Positions 1-5,149 of a stretch of DNA of 6,106 bases are shown here, piece after piece. Source of the DNA: Candidatus Nesterenkonia stercoripullorum (GTDB lineage Bacteria; Actinomycetota; Actinomycetes; Actinomycetales; Micrococcaceae); assembly GCA_019114115.1 (NCBI GenBank), contig DXGD01000208.1, positions 1-6,106 on the forward strand, read 5' to 3'. A model generated the notes under the pieces. The model saw only the letters and a list, made by a program, of their open reading frames with translations. It made no database searches and was not told where the DNA came from. Every line of letters starts with the position of its first letter. Position 1 is the first letter of the stretch. The position numbers and the translations under genes are program-made.

Positions 1-20
1 CGGAGCCGTCCGGGAGCCGT

Positions 21-50
21 TTGGACTGTGCTCGCGGCCCTTGCTACAGT
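21..50 (+). promoter_or_regulatory. Sigma70-type promoter for the tRNA-Gly transcript
   Basis: TTGGAC at 21-26 and TACAGT at 45-50 are separated by 18 bp, and a TGC directly before the -10 box (42-44) gives an extended -10. The -35 matches TTGACA closely and the -10 fits the actinobacterial TANNNT pattern. Transcription would start near 57, leaving a leader of about 105 bases before the mature tRNA 5' end at 162, long for a tRNA gene. No other gene between here and the tRNA could own the promoter. The start site is inferred from spacing alone. Confidence 0.7.
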
Positions 51-79
51 TATGAACCGTTGCACCCGGGTCGATCCCA

Positions 80-144
80 GCGGACGTCTCCTGAAGACGT
101 CTCCGGAAGATGCCAGCTGAAGACGTGGCGGGAAGACAGGGTCG
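80..144 (+). repeat. Degenerate 13-bp tandem repeat in the tRNA leader
   Basis: The pentamer GAAGA occurs at 93, 106, 119 and 132, exactly 13 bp apart each time, and a diverged unit (GCGGACGT...) sits one period earlier at 80. Three of the units read GAAGAC. The two leftmost units share GACGTCTCC (83-91 and 96-104), and units at 93 and 119 share CTGAAGACGT (91-100 and 117-126). The left part also folds: GACGTCT (83-89) pairs with AGACGTC (95-101) across a 5-base loop. Thirteen is not a multiple of three and no gene covers the stretch, so this is not protein repeat structure. It lies between promoter and tRNA, so it would be transcribed and removed by RNase P. Function unknown. Confidence 0.7.
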
Positions 145-161
145 AGGTAGGGCAGCACAGC

Positions 162-232
162 GGGGATGTAGCTTAATGGTAAAGCTTTGGTCTTCCAAAC
201 CAACGACGCGGGTTCGATTCCCGTCATCCCCT
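162..232 (+). tRNA. tRNA-Gly (anticodon UCC)
   Basis: A complete cloverleaf of 71 bases. The acceptor stem pairs GGGGATG (162-168) with CATCCCC (225-231), with T232 as discriminator. The D arm pairs GCT (171-173) with AGC (183-185) around a TAATGGTAA loop. The anticodon stem pairs TTGGT (187-191) with ACCAA (199-203); its 7-base loop CTTCCAA has anticodon TCC at 194-196, which reads GGA and probably GGG glycine codons. The variable loop is four bases (204-207). The T arm pairs GCGGG (208-212) with CCCGT (220-224), ending in a G-U pair, around TTCGATT. No CCA is encoded (TCT follows), so the tail is added enzymatically. It has its own upstream promoter and a strong hairpin downstream, so it looks like a single-gene unit. 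tRNA genes often serve as integration sites, but I see no second copy of its 3' end in the window. Confidence 0.97.
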
Positions 233-265
233 CTCTGGACGGAACATGACCGTAGTCAGCCGTGA

Positions 266-306
266 AGCAAGGCCTCCTGCATCGTCGATGCACGGAGGCC
301 TTCGCT
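266..306 (+). terminator. Hairpin terminator after tRNA-Gly
   Basis: A long, almost perfect stem-loop starts 33 bases after the tRNA. AAGGCCTCC (269-277) pairs with GGAGGCCTT (294-302). Inside it TGCATC (278-283) pairs with GATGCA (287-292) around a 3-base loop, leaving only C293 bulged. At the base AGC (266-268) can pair with GCT (304-306) with C303 bulged. That is about 18 pairs. Only two T residues follow the main stem, so it lacks a classic U tract, which is common for high-GC actinobacterial terminators. It could also act as a processing or stability hairpin for the tRNA 3' trailer. Confidence 0.75.
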
Positions 307-314
307 GTACCGCC

Positions 315-334
315 CCGCGGAGGGTCCGCGGAGG
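315..334 (+). repeat. 9-bp direct repeat with small GC-rich hairpin
   Basis: CCGCGGAGG occurs at 315-323 and again at 326-334. CCGCGG is itself a palindrome, so the copies can also pair as a 6-bp stem (315-320 with 326-331) around AGGGT. It lies between the tRNA terminator and the glycosyltransferase start at 377. It might be a second terminator stem or an operator-like site for the gene downstream, but there is no further support. I find no convincing -10 box between 307 and 376, so the promoter of the glycosyltransferase gene is unassigned. Confidence 0.35.
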
Positions 335-376
335 CTGACGCTGAGGTGGCAGCTGATCTGGCAAGAGGAGGGCCCG

Positions 377-1606
377 ATGGGGGAGCACGACCGTCCCGCA
401 GTGTTCTTCGTCGTTCAGCCCACTGTCGCCCACTATCGCGAGCCGCTGCTGCGGCATCTGCGGGACTCCACAGCGATCGACGTCGACTTCCACGGTCGCT
501 TCGCCAACTCCGAGACCTCGGCCGCCGATCGCATCCACCCAGCCTCTGACGATGTGCTCAGCGAGGTCACGCCCATCAGGTTCAGCACGCTGGGGCGCCT
601 CTGGTGGGAGCACGGGCAGGTGCGTGCGGTCTGGTCAGGATCCCACGACGTGTACGTGCTGGCTGGTCGCATCTACACGGTCTCCGCGTGGATCGCCCTG
701 TTGGCAGGAAAGCTCCGCGGCCGCACGGTGCTGCTCTGGGGGCACGGGTGGAAGCGCGCGGAGTCAGGGCTCAAGCTCCGCTTGCGTCGCGCGTTCTACT
801 CCCTGGCATCGGGGCTCCTCGTCTACGGGGACCGTGCCAAAGAGCTCGGCATCTCCTATGGTGTGCCAGCTGAGAAGATCGAAGTGGTGTACAACAGCAT
901 CTATGACGCTGAGCGCATCGGCAGTGTGCAGGTCAGCAGTGTGCAGGTCATGGGCAGCGACGCGAGCACCCGCCGTGAGGATGCCGGCACTGCTTCGGCC
1001 GCTCCGGCACAGGCTTCCGCATCGCTGTCGCCCGGCCCGTCCGCCGAACGCTTCACGATCATCTACTGTTCCCGTCTCACCGCCCGGCACCGCCTGGACC
1101 TGCTGGCAGATGCCCTGGCCGAGTATCCCGCCGACGGCCCCCGGCCTTTCGTCCTCGTCGTCGGTGAGGGCGCCGAACGTCCACGCCTGGAGCGAAAGTT
1201 CGCGGAGAGCGGCGTGGACGCCGAGTTCACGGGCGCCTGCTACGACGACGCCGCGCTGCGCGAGCTGTACGGCCGGGCCGACGTCGCCGCCTCGATCGGC
1301 GGAGCCGGCCTCAACGTGATCCAGGCGCTCGGCTTCGGGGTCCCCGTCGTCGCCGAGTCCGACCACCGGGACTCCAGCCCGGAGATCGAGGCTGTCGTCG
1401 AGGGGGAGACCGGACGGTACTTCCAGGCAGGCGACGCGGCCTCGCTGCGCGCCGTGCTGCGAGAACTCATCGACGCTCCGGCGCAGGTGGCACGGCTAGG
1501 GCGGCGTGGAGTCGAGACGATCGGGCGACGCTATTCAGCGCAGCGTCACGCCTCGGCCATGGAGCAGGCGATCCTCAGGCTCCGCCGACGGCGTCGTCAT
1601 CGGTGA
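377..1606 (+). CDS. GT-B fold glycosyltransferase (GT4-like), orphan
   Basis: A 409-residue protein predicted to move a sugar from a nucleotide-sugar donor onto an unknown acceptor, in the cytoplasm or at the membrane face. The start is well supported: AGGAGG (366-371) lies 5 bases before the ATG. Residues 1-178 form the acceptor-side domain (FFVVQPTVAHYREPLL near the N terminus, a WGHGWKR motif at 121-127). Residues 182-225 are a Ser/Ala-rich linker. Residues 226-400 are the donor-side Rossmann domain: CSRLTARHR (231-239), VVGEGAERPRL, a GLNVIQALGFGVPVV block (311-325), SPEIEAVVEGETG (334-346). The usual GT4 E-x7-E pair is replaced by G308 and Q316, and the lysine often following the GRL motif is H238, so donor and mechanism cannot be read from the standard motif. 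The tail is very basic (LRRRRRHR). There is no signal peptide. It has no sugar-pathway neighbours; it runs convergently towards the thioesterase gene. Role could be surface polysaccharide or glycolipid; this is inference. Confidence 0.88.
   Translation: MGEHDRPAVFFVVQPTVAHYREPLLRHLRDSTAIDVDFHGRFANSETSAADRIHPASDDVLSEVTPIRFSTLGRLWWEHGQVRAVWSGSHDVYVLAGRIYTVSAWIALLAGKLRGRTVLLWGHGWKRAESGLKLRLRRAFYSLASGLLVYGDRAKELGISYGVPAEKIEVVYNSIYDAERIGSVQVSSVQVMGSDASTRREDAGTASAAPAQASASLSPGPSAERFTIIYCSRLTARHRLDLLADALAEYPADGPRPFVLVVGEGAERPRLERKFAESGVDAEFTGACYDDAALRELYGRADVAASIGGAGLNVIQALGFGVPVVAESDHRDSSPEIEAVVEGETGRYFQAGDAASLRAVLRELIDAPAQVARLGRRGVETIGRRYSAQRHASAMEQAILRLRRRRRHR
921..950 (+). repeat. Perfect 15-bp tandem duplication inside the glycosyltransferase gene
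   Basis: GCAGTGTGCAGGTCA is present twice head to tail (921-935, 936-950) with no mismatch. It keeps the reading frame and repeats five codons, giving SVQVS then SVQVM at residues 183-192, at the start of the linker between the two Rossmann domains. Identity of the copies suggests a recent replication-slippage event or an unstable site. Confidence 0.9.
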
Positions 1607-1608
1607 TT

Positions 1609-1638
1609 GCGCCTGAGACAGCAGCGCCCGAGACAGCA
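1609..1638. repeat. 15-bp tandem duplication in the convergent intergenic gap
   Basis: GCGCCTGAGACAGCA (1609-1623) is followed directly by GCGCCCGAGACAGCA (1624-1638), differing at one base. It lies between the glycosyltransferase stop (1606) and the thioesterase stop (1669) and so is outside both genes. The period is the same as that of the duplication inside the glycosyltransferase gene, but the sequences are unrelated. Confidence 0.8.
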
Positions 1639-1650
1639 GCCGCGCCGTCT

Positions 1651-1690
1651 GATCCAGGCCCTGGCGGCTCAGCTGCGCGGGGCCAGGATC
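1651..1690. terminator. Possible bidirectional terminator between convergent genes
   Basis: GATCCAGGCC (1651-1660) and GGCCAGGATC (1681-1690) form a 10-bp stem with one A-A mismatch and a 20-base interior. Being near-symmetric, it could form in transcripts from either side. It overlaps the last codons and stop of the thioesterase gene and lies 45 bases past the glycosyltransferase stop. There is no U tract on either strand and the loop is large, so this is tentative. It is the best candidate in the 62-bp convergent gap. Confidence 0.35.
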
Positions 1691-2214
1691 ATATTCGTCA
1701 TCCGCGCCGTCGAGAGGCGCCTGCCCTGCTCATCACGCATGACGATCTCGTGGCTGGTCAGAGTCTTTCCCAGGTTCAAGGGCGTGCATTCGGCGAGGAC
1801 ATGCCCCTGCGTCGCTGAGCGGTGGTGCGTGGCGCCGAGCTCGGTCCCGACCACCGGGTAGTCCTTGCCGAGCCCCAAACGGACGTGCAGCATCGCCCCG
1901 ATAGACCCCAGGGTCTCCGCCAGCACCATATGCGCCCCGCCGTGGAAGATGCCCGCGTTCTGCTCATTGCCCCCCACGGGGGCGCGGGCGGTCAGCCGCT
2001 CCACGGTCAGCTCGTCCAGGACGATCCCCATCCTGCGGACCAGCGGCGAGACGCCGTAGGGCCCCATGAGCCAGTGCAGGTCCTCCGGTACGCCGTGGGC
2101 GAGCAGCAGCTGGCGGCGCTCAGCGGCATCGGGGATGGGGGTTCGGCCCTCCGGCAGCTCGCCGGCAGAGCTGCTCCGGGCATGCTCTGGAGAGCGCATG
2201 AAATTGTCAGTCAT
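1669..2214 (-). CDS. Hotdog-fold acyl-CoA thioesterase (YdiI/MenI/PaaI type)
   Basis: A 181-residue soluble protein predicted to hydrolyse an acyl-CoA thioester, as a hotdog-fold oligomer. The family signature is clear: EQNAGIFHGGAHMVLAETLG at 84-103, then VGTELGATHHRS (122-133), P145-L-N-L-G-K, and a C-terminal TARMTNMIL strand. Against E. coli YdiI the spacing matches Q48, H54 and E63: here Q85, H91 and E100, with E100 as the likely catalytic acid. YdiI/MenI enzymes release CoA from 1,4-dihydroxy-2-naphthoyl-CoA in menaquinone synthesis, which actinobacteria use, but PaaI-like or general acyl-CoA substrates are equally possible; no men genes are nearby. Residues 1-45 are an extension relative to YdiI. 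The start is uncertain: ATG at 2214 is chosen as the longest plausible one, while ATG at 2199 (Met6) is possible. Neither has a Shine-Dalgarno, and the frame stays open upstream across polA on the other strand, which is not credible as coding. It is divergent from polA by 18 bp. Confidence 0.9.
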   Translation of the reverse strand: MTDNFMRSPEHARSSSAGELPEGRTPIPDAAERRQLLLAHGVPEDLHWLMGPYGVSPLVRRMGIVLDELTVERLTARAPVGGNEQNAGIFHGGAHMVLAETLGSIGAMLHVRLGLGKDYPVVGTELGATHHRSATQGHVLAECTPLNLGKTLTSHEIVMRDEQGRRLSTARMTNMILAPRS

Positions 2215-2218
2215 GCGC
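2194..2218. promoter_or_regulatory. Perfect dyad between polA and the thioesterase gene (possible operator)
   Basis: GCGCATGA (2194-2201) and TCATGCGC (2211-2218) are exact reverse complements, 9 bases apart. The dyad ends 2 bp before the polA -10 box (2221-2226), covers the place where a -35 contact would fall, and contains both candidate ATG codons of the divergent thioesterase (2214 and 2199), one in each arm. A bound protein could control both genes; alternatively, in thioesterase mRNA the stem would hide both start codons. A perfect 8-bp dyad with a short spacer is expected about once by chance in 6 kb, so position, not rarity, is the argument. Confidence 0.45.
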
Positions 2219-2220
2219 AC

Positions 2221-2233
2221 TAGAGTGGCACTG
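2221..2233 (+). promoter_or_regulatory. Leaderless promoter of polA (-10 TAGAGT)
   Basis: TAGAGT (2221-2226) fits the actinobacterial TANNNT -10 pattern and ends 6 bp before the GTG start, so transcription would begin at or next to the G of the start codon (2233). There is no Shine-Dalgarno before the GTG, as expected for a leaderless mRNA. No good -35 is present at 16-18 bp spacing (CATGAA/ATGAAA region), which is common when TANNNT is strong. The same arrangement recurs before the acetyltransferase gene. Confidence 0.65.
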
Positions 2234-5103
2234 TGAGCGCGCAGAGTGAAACCCAGGTCAAGTCCACCGCAGCATCGGCGAACCCTGAGGGCACCCCCTC
2301 CGCGAGGGCAGACAACCGCCTGCTGGTCATCGACGGGCACTCCATGGCCTTCAGGGCCTTCTACGCGCTGCCTACGGAGAGCTTCCTGACCGATTCCGGG
2401 CAGTACACCAACGCCGTCCACGGTTTCACCACGATGCTGCTCAAGCTCATTCGCGAGGAAGAGCCAACTCATGTGGCGCTCGCCTTCGACCTGGACACTC
2501 CGACCTTCCGGCACGCCTCCTACGAGGAGTACAAGGGCGGGCGGGCAAAGACCCCGGAGGAGTTCCTGGGACAGATCGACCTGATCCAGCAGGTGGCTGA
2601 GGCGATGAACATCCAAGCGCTCTCCGTCGAAGGCTATGAAGCCGACGATATTGTCGCCACGCTGTCCGCGCTGGCTGAGGCCGAGGGGTGGGAGACGCTC
2701 GTGGTCTCCGGTGACAAAGACACGTTCCAGCTGGTCACCGAGAAGACGAAGCTGCTCTACCCGACTTCCGGGATCTCCAAGCTGCCCAAACTCGATCCCG
2801 CCTCAGTGGAGGAGAAGTACCTGGTCCCTCCGCGGCTGTACCCAGATCTTGCTGCCTTGGTGGGGGAGGCGGCCGACAACCTTCCCGGCGTCCCGAAAGT
2901 GGGACCCAAGACCGCGGCGAAATGGCTGCGCGAATACGGCTCCGCTGCCGAGCTCATCGAGCACGCCGACGAGATCGGCGGGAAAGTGGGCGAGAACCTT
3001 CGCGCCTCCCTCGACAACGTCCGCAGGAACCTTGAGCTCAATGCGCTGCTGAAGGACCTGCCGCTGCCCATCGCGCTGGCCGATACTGAACTGACCCTGC
3101 CGGACCGGGAGGCGGTGGAGTCGCTGTTCGACGCCCTGCAGTTCAACCAGGTCCGCGAGCGGCTCTTCGATACCTTCGCCAAGCGCTTCCCCGAGTCCGG
3201 AGGCGAGGACGCCGCGCCGTCAGCGCTTCCCGAGGTCCAGACCGCCGCCTCCGCGAAGGACTTCGCGGCGTTCCTCGCCGAAGCAGGATCCGCTCCGGTG
3301 GCTCTGGCAGTATGTGCGGACCGCAGCGGCGAGTCTCACTCCACCAAGGCGAAACGCGATGAGGCGGCGCGCTCTGCGGAGGCACTCGCCGTCGTCCTCG
3401 CCGCTGCTGAGCAGGACGCCGCCGCCGCCGACGGCGCAGCGACCGGCCCTGTTGCGCTCGCTGTCTCCCTGACGGAGGCCGACCAGGAGCTGGAGAAGGC
3501 CGTGGCGGACTGGCTGGCCGATCCACAGGCGCCGAAGCTCGTCCACGACTACAAAGATGCAGGGAAGCGGCTGGCCTGGCGGGGCCTGGCCTTCCGGGGA
3601 GCCGTCGAGGACACTGTCATCTCGGGGTACCTCATCCAGCCCGATCGCCGGAACTTCGCCTTCGCCGAATTGGTGACCCAGTACCTCGGCGCCTCCACCG
3701 AACCGGTCGAACACCGCGGTGAGCCGGCGGAGCAGGCTCAGCCGGACCTCTTCGACAGCGCCGCGGCGATCCACGCAGTGTCCTCGGCGGATCTTGAAAG
3801 AGCGGCGCTGCACGGGGCTCTCCTGCACAGGCTCTCCGCAGTGCTGGGCAAGGAGCTGCGGGAACGTGACGCGCAGCAGCTGCTGGAAGACATGGAAATA
3901 CCGTTGGCGGAGATCCTGCTGCAGATGGAGCTCACCGGGGTCTCCGTGAATGCCGACAAGCTCTCCGCCCTGGACCACGATTTCGCCTCCTCGATCGAGT
4001 CCTCGGCGCAGGCGGCCTACGCCGTCGTCGGTCGAGAGGTGAACCTGGGCTCGCCGAAGCAGCTGCAGGCGGTCCTCTTCGACGAGCTCCAGCTCCCGAC
4101 GCAGGGCGTCAAGAAGAACAAGACCGGGTACTCCACCGATGTGGAGACGCTGCAGGCGCTGCTGGAGAAGACGGAGAACGACTTCCTGGTCCACCTGATG
4201 GCCCATCGCGACGCCAGCAAGCTGCGGCAGACCGTCACCGGTCTCATCGAGGCACGCAGCGATGACGGCCGGATACACACCACCTATGCGCAGACGGTCG
4301 CGGCCACGGGTCGGCTCTCCTCCCTGCATCCGAATCTGCAGAACATCCCGGTGCGCACCTCCGCCGGGCGCCGCATCCGTGACGCCTTCGAAGTGGGCCC
4401 TGGCTACGAGAACCTGCTGACTGCGGACTACTCGCAGATCGAAATGCGCATCATGGCTCATCTCTCGGGGGATGAAGAGCTCATCACAGCGTTCCGCGAG
4501 GGTGAGGACCTGCACAATTTCGTCGGCTCCAGGGTCTTCGGAGTGGGGACAGACGAGGTCAGCGCCGAGCAGCGGTCCAAGATCAAGGCGATGAGCTATG
4601 GGCTGGTCTACGGGCTCTCCAGCTTCGGCCTCTCCAAGCAGCTGGGCATCGGCGTCGATGAGGCACGCGAGCTCATGAACGAGTACTTCGAGCGGTTCGG
4701 CGCGGTCCGCGACTACCTGCGCGAAGTCGTCGAACAGGCGAAGAGGGACGGCTACACCTCGACACTCTACGGGCGACGGCGCTATCTTCCAGATCTGACC
4801 AGCGACAACCGTCAGCTGCGGCAGATGGCCGAGAGGGCGGCGCTGAATGCTCCGATTCAGGGCTCCGCCGCGGATATCATCAAGCGGGCCATGATCGACC
4901 TCGACGGTGCCCTGCACTCTTCGGACCTGCAGTCTCGGCTCCTGCTCCAGGTGCACGATGAGCTCATCCTGGAAGTCGCGCCGGGGGAGCAGGAGCAGCT
5001 TCGCGGGCTCGTGGAGTCGCGTATGAGCTCCGCCGCGGACCTCTGCGTGCCCCTCGATGTTCACGTCGGCGTCGGACGCAGCTGGCACGACGCCGCACAC
5101 TAG
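2233..5103 (+). CDS. polA: DNA polymerase I
   Basis: A 956-residue repair and Okazaki-fragment polymerase that removes RNA primers and fills gaps. Residues 1-28 are a low-complexity extension. The 5' nuclease domain (about 29-320) has the metal ligands D34, D86/D88, E136, D138/D139, D161/D163 and D215, and a helix-hairpin-helix at 216-235 (NLPGVPKVGPKTA). The 3'-5' exonuclease region (about 335-535) keeps its shape (DTVISGYLIQP, 460-470) but lacks the DxE of motif I and the Y-x3-D of motif III, so proofreading should be absent. It also has an Ala-rich charged insertion at about 362-406. The polymerase domain (about 545-956) is complete: ATGRLSS with R694, motif A DYSQIEMR (D732, E737), motif B R781-x3-K785-x3-Y789-x3-Y793, motif C VHDE (H908, D909, E910). 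Y789 replaces the phenylalanine of E. coli F762. The GTG start is chosen because it sits 6 bp after a -10 box and gives a full nuclease domain; the next Met codon lies inside that domain. Confidence 0.98.
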   Translation: MSAQSETQVKSTAASANPEGTPSARADNRLLVIDGHSMAFRAFYALPTESFLTDSGQYTNAVHGFTTMLLKLIREEEPTHVALAFDLDTPTFRHASYEEYKGGRAKTPEEFLGQIDLIQQVAEAMNIQALSVEGYEADDIVATLSALAEAEGWETLVVSGDKDTFQLVTEKTKLLYPTSGISKLPKLDPASVEEKYLVPPRLYPDLAALVGEAADNLPGVPKVGPKTAAKWLREYGSAAELIEHADEIGGKVGENLRASLDNVRRNLELNALLKDLPLPIALADTELTLPDREAVESLFDALQFNQVRERLFDTFAKRFPESGGEDAAPSALPEVQTAASAKDFAAFLAEAGSAPVALAVCADRSGESHSTKAKRDEAARSAEALAVVLAAAEQDAAAADGAATGPVALAVSLTEADQELEKAVADWLADPQAPKLVHDYKDAGKRLAWRGLAFRGAVEDTVISGYLIQPDRRNFAFAELVTQYLGASTEPVEHRGEPAEQAQPDLFDSAAAIHAVSSADLERAALHGALLHRLSAVLGKELRERDAQQLLEDMEIPLAEILLQMELTGVSVNADKLSALDHDFASSIESSAQAAYAVVGREVNLGSPKQLQAVLFDELQLPTQGVKKNKTGYSTDVETLQALLEKTENDFLVHLMAHRDASKLRQTVTGLIEARSDDGRIHTTYAQTVAATGRLSSLHPNLQNIPVRTSAGRRIRDAFEVGPGYENLLTADYSQIEMRIMAHLSGDEELITAFREGEDLHNFVGSRVFGVGTDEVSAEQRSKIKAMSYGLVYGLSSFGLSKQLGIGVDEARELMNEYFERFGAVRDYLREVVEQAKRDGYTSTLYGRRRYLPDLTSDNRQLRQMAERAALNAPIQGSAADIIKRAMIDLDGALHSSDLQSRLLLQVHDELILEVAPGEQEQLRGLVESRMSSAADLCVPLDVHVGVGRSWHDAAH

Positions 5104-5106
5104 CGC

Positions 5107-5123
5107 CCGGCCCGCGCGGCCGG
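5107..5123 (+). terminator. Short GC hairpin after polA
   Basis: CCGGCC (5107-5112) pairs with GGCCGG (5118-5123) around CGCGC, starting 3 bases after the polA stop. It is all G and C and has no U tract, as in many actinobacterial terminators, but such GC-rich short stems also arise by chance at this base composition. It would separate polA from the acetyltransferase promoter immediately downstream. Confidence 0.4.
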
Positions 5124-5136
5124 CGAGATCTCACTA

Positions 5137-5149
5137 TAGAGTGGAGGTG
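5137..5149 (+). promoter_or_regulatory. Leaderless promoter of the acetyltransferase gene (-10 TAGAGT)
   Basis: TAGAGT (5137-5142) lies exactly 6 bp before the GTG start at 5149, matching polA. Aligned from the -10 box into the gene, TAGAGTGGAGGTGTGAG here and TAGAGTGGCACTGTGAG at polA agree at 14 of 17 positions. A GGAGG (5143-5147) is only 1 base from the GTG, too near to act as a normal Shine-Dalgarno, and would not be transcribed if the mRNA is leaderless. A palindrome GAGATCTC (5125-5132) sits just upstream of the -10. No -35 box is evident; that region lies in the hairpin after polA. Confidence 0.65.

Noticed and set aside
68..78. GGGTCGATCCC, resembling a tRNA T arm, as a possible tRNA remnant.
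   Set aside because: It lacks one T of the T loop, the stem is only 3-4 bp, and no acceptor, anticodon or D arm can be found around it.
80..144. The 13-bp repeats as a small CRISPR array.
   Set aside because: The units are contiguous, short and degenerate, with no spacers, and no cas gene is present.
262..549. A 95-codon plus-strand frame starting in the tRNA terminator.
   Set aside because: It begins inside a stable hairpin, overlaps the glycosyltransferase in another frame, and its product is Arg/Ala/Ser-rich with no family features.
764..1366. A 200-codon minus-strand frame antisense to the glycosyltransferase.
   Set aside because: The plus-strand protein has recognisable GT-B motifs throughout; this one has none.
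1603..1818. A 71-codon plus-strand frame whose GTG overlaps the glycosyltransferase stop as GTGA, as in translational coupling.
   Set aside because: After about 20 codons it is purely antisense to the conserved thioesterase core, it is low-complexity (PETAAPETAA), and it has no domain. The overlap looks accidental.
2204..2209. TTGTCA as a -35 box for polA.
   Set aside because: It is only 11 bp from the -10 box at 2221, too close for sigma70-type recognition.
2215..2616. Upstream extension of the thioesterase frame on the minus strand, to a start near 2616.
   Set aside because: It would run antisense through the first 128 codons of polA, and the thioesterase family does not carry such an N-terminal region. 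The start at 2214 (or 2199) is far more likely.
3220..5100. A 626-codon open frame on the minus strand, antisense to most of polA.
   Set aside because: polA in this interval has every polymerase motif intact. Long antisense frames are usual in high-GC genes because stop codons are rare, and this translation shows no recognisable domain.
5130..5139. CTCACTATAG, identical to the core of the T7 RNA polymerase promoter.
   Set aside because: The upstream TAATACGA recognition part is absent and there are no phage genes. The stretch is better explained by a TAGAGT -10 box next to a palindrome.
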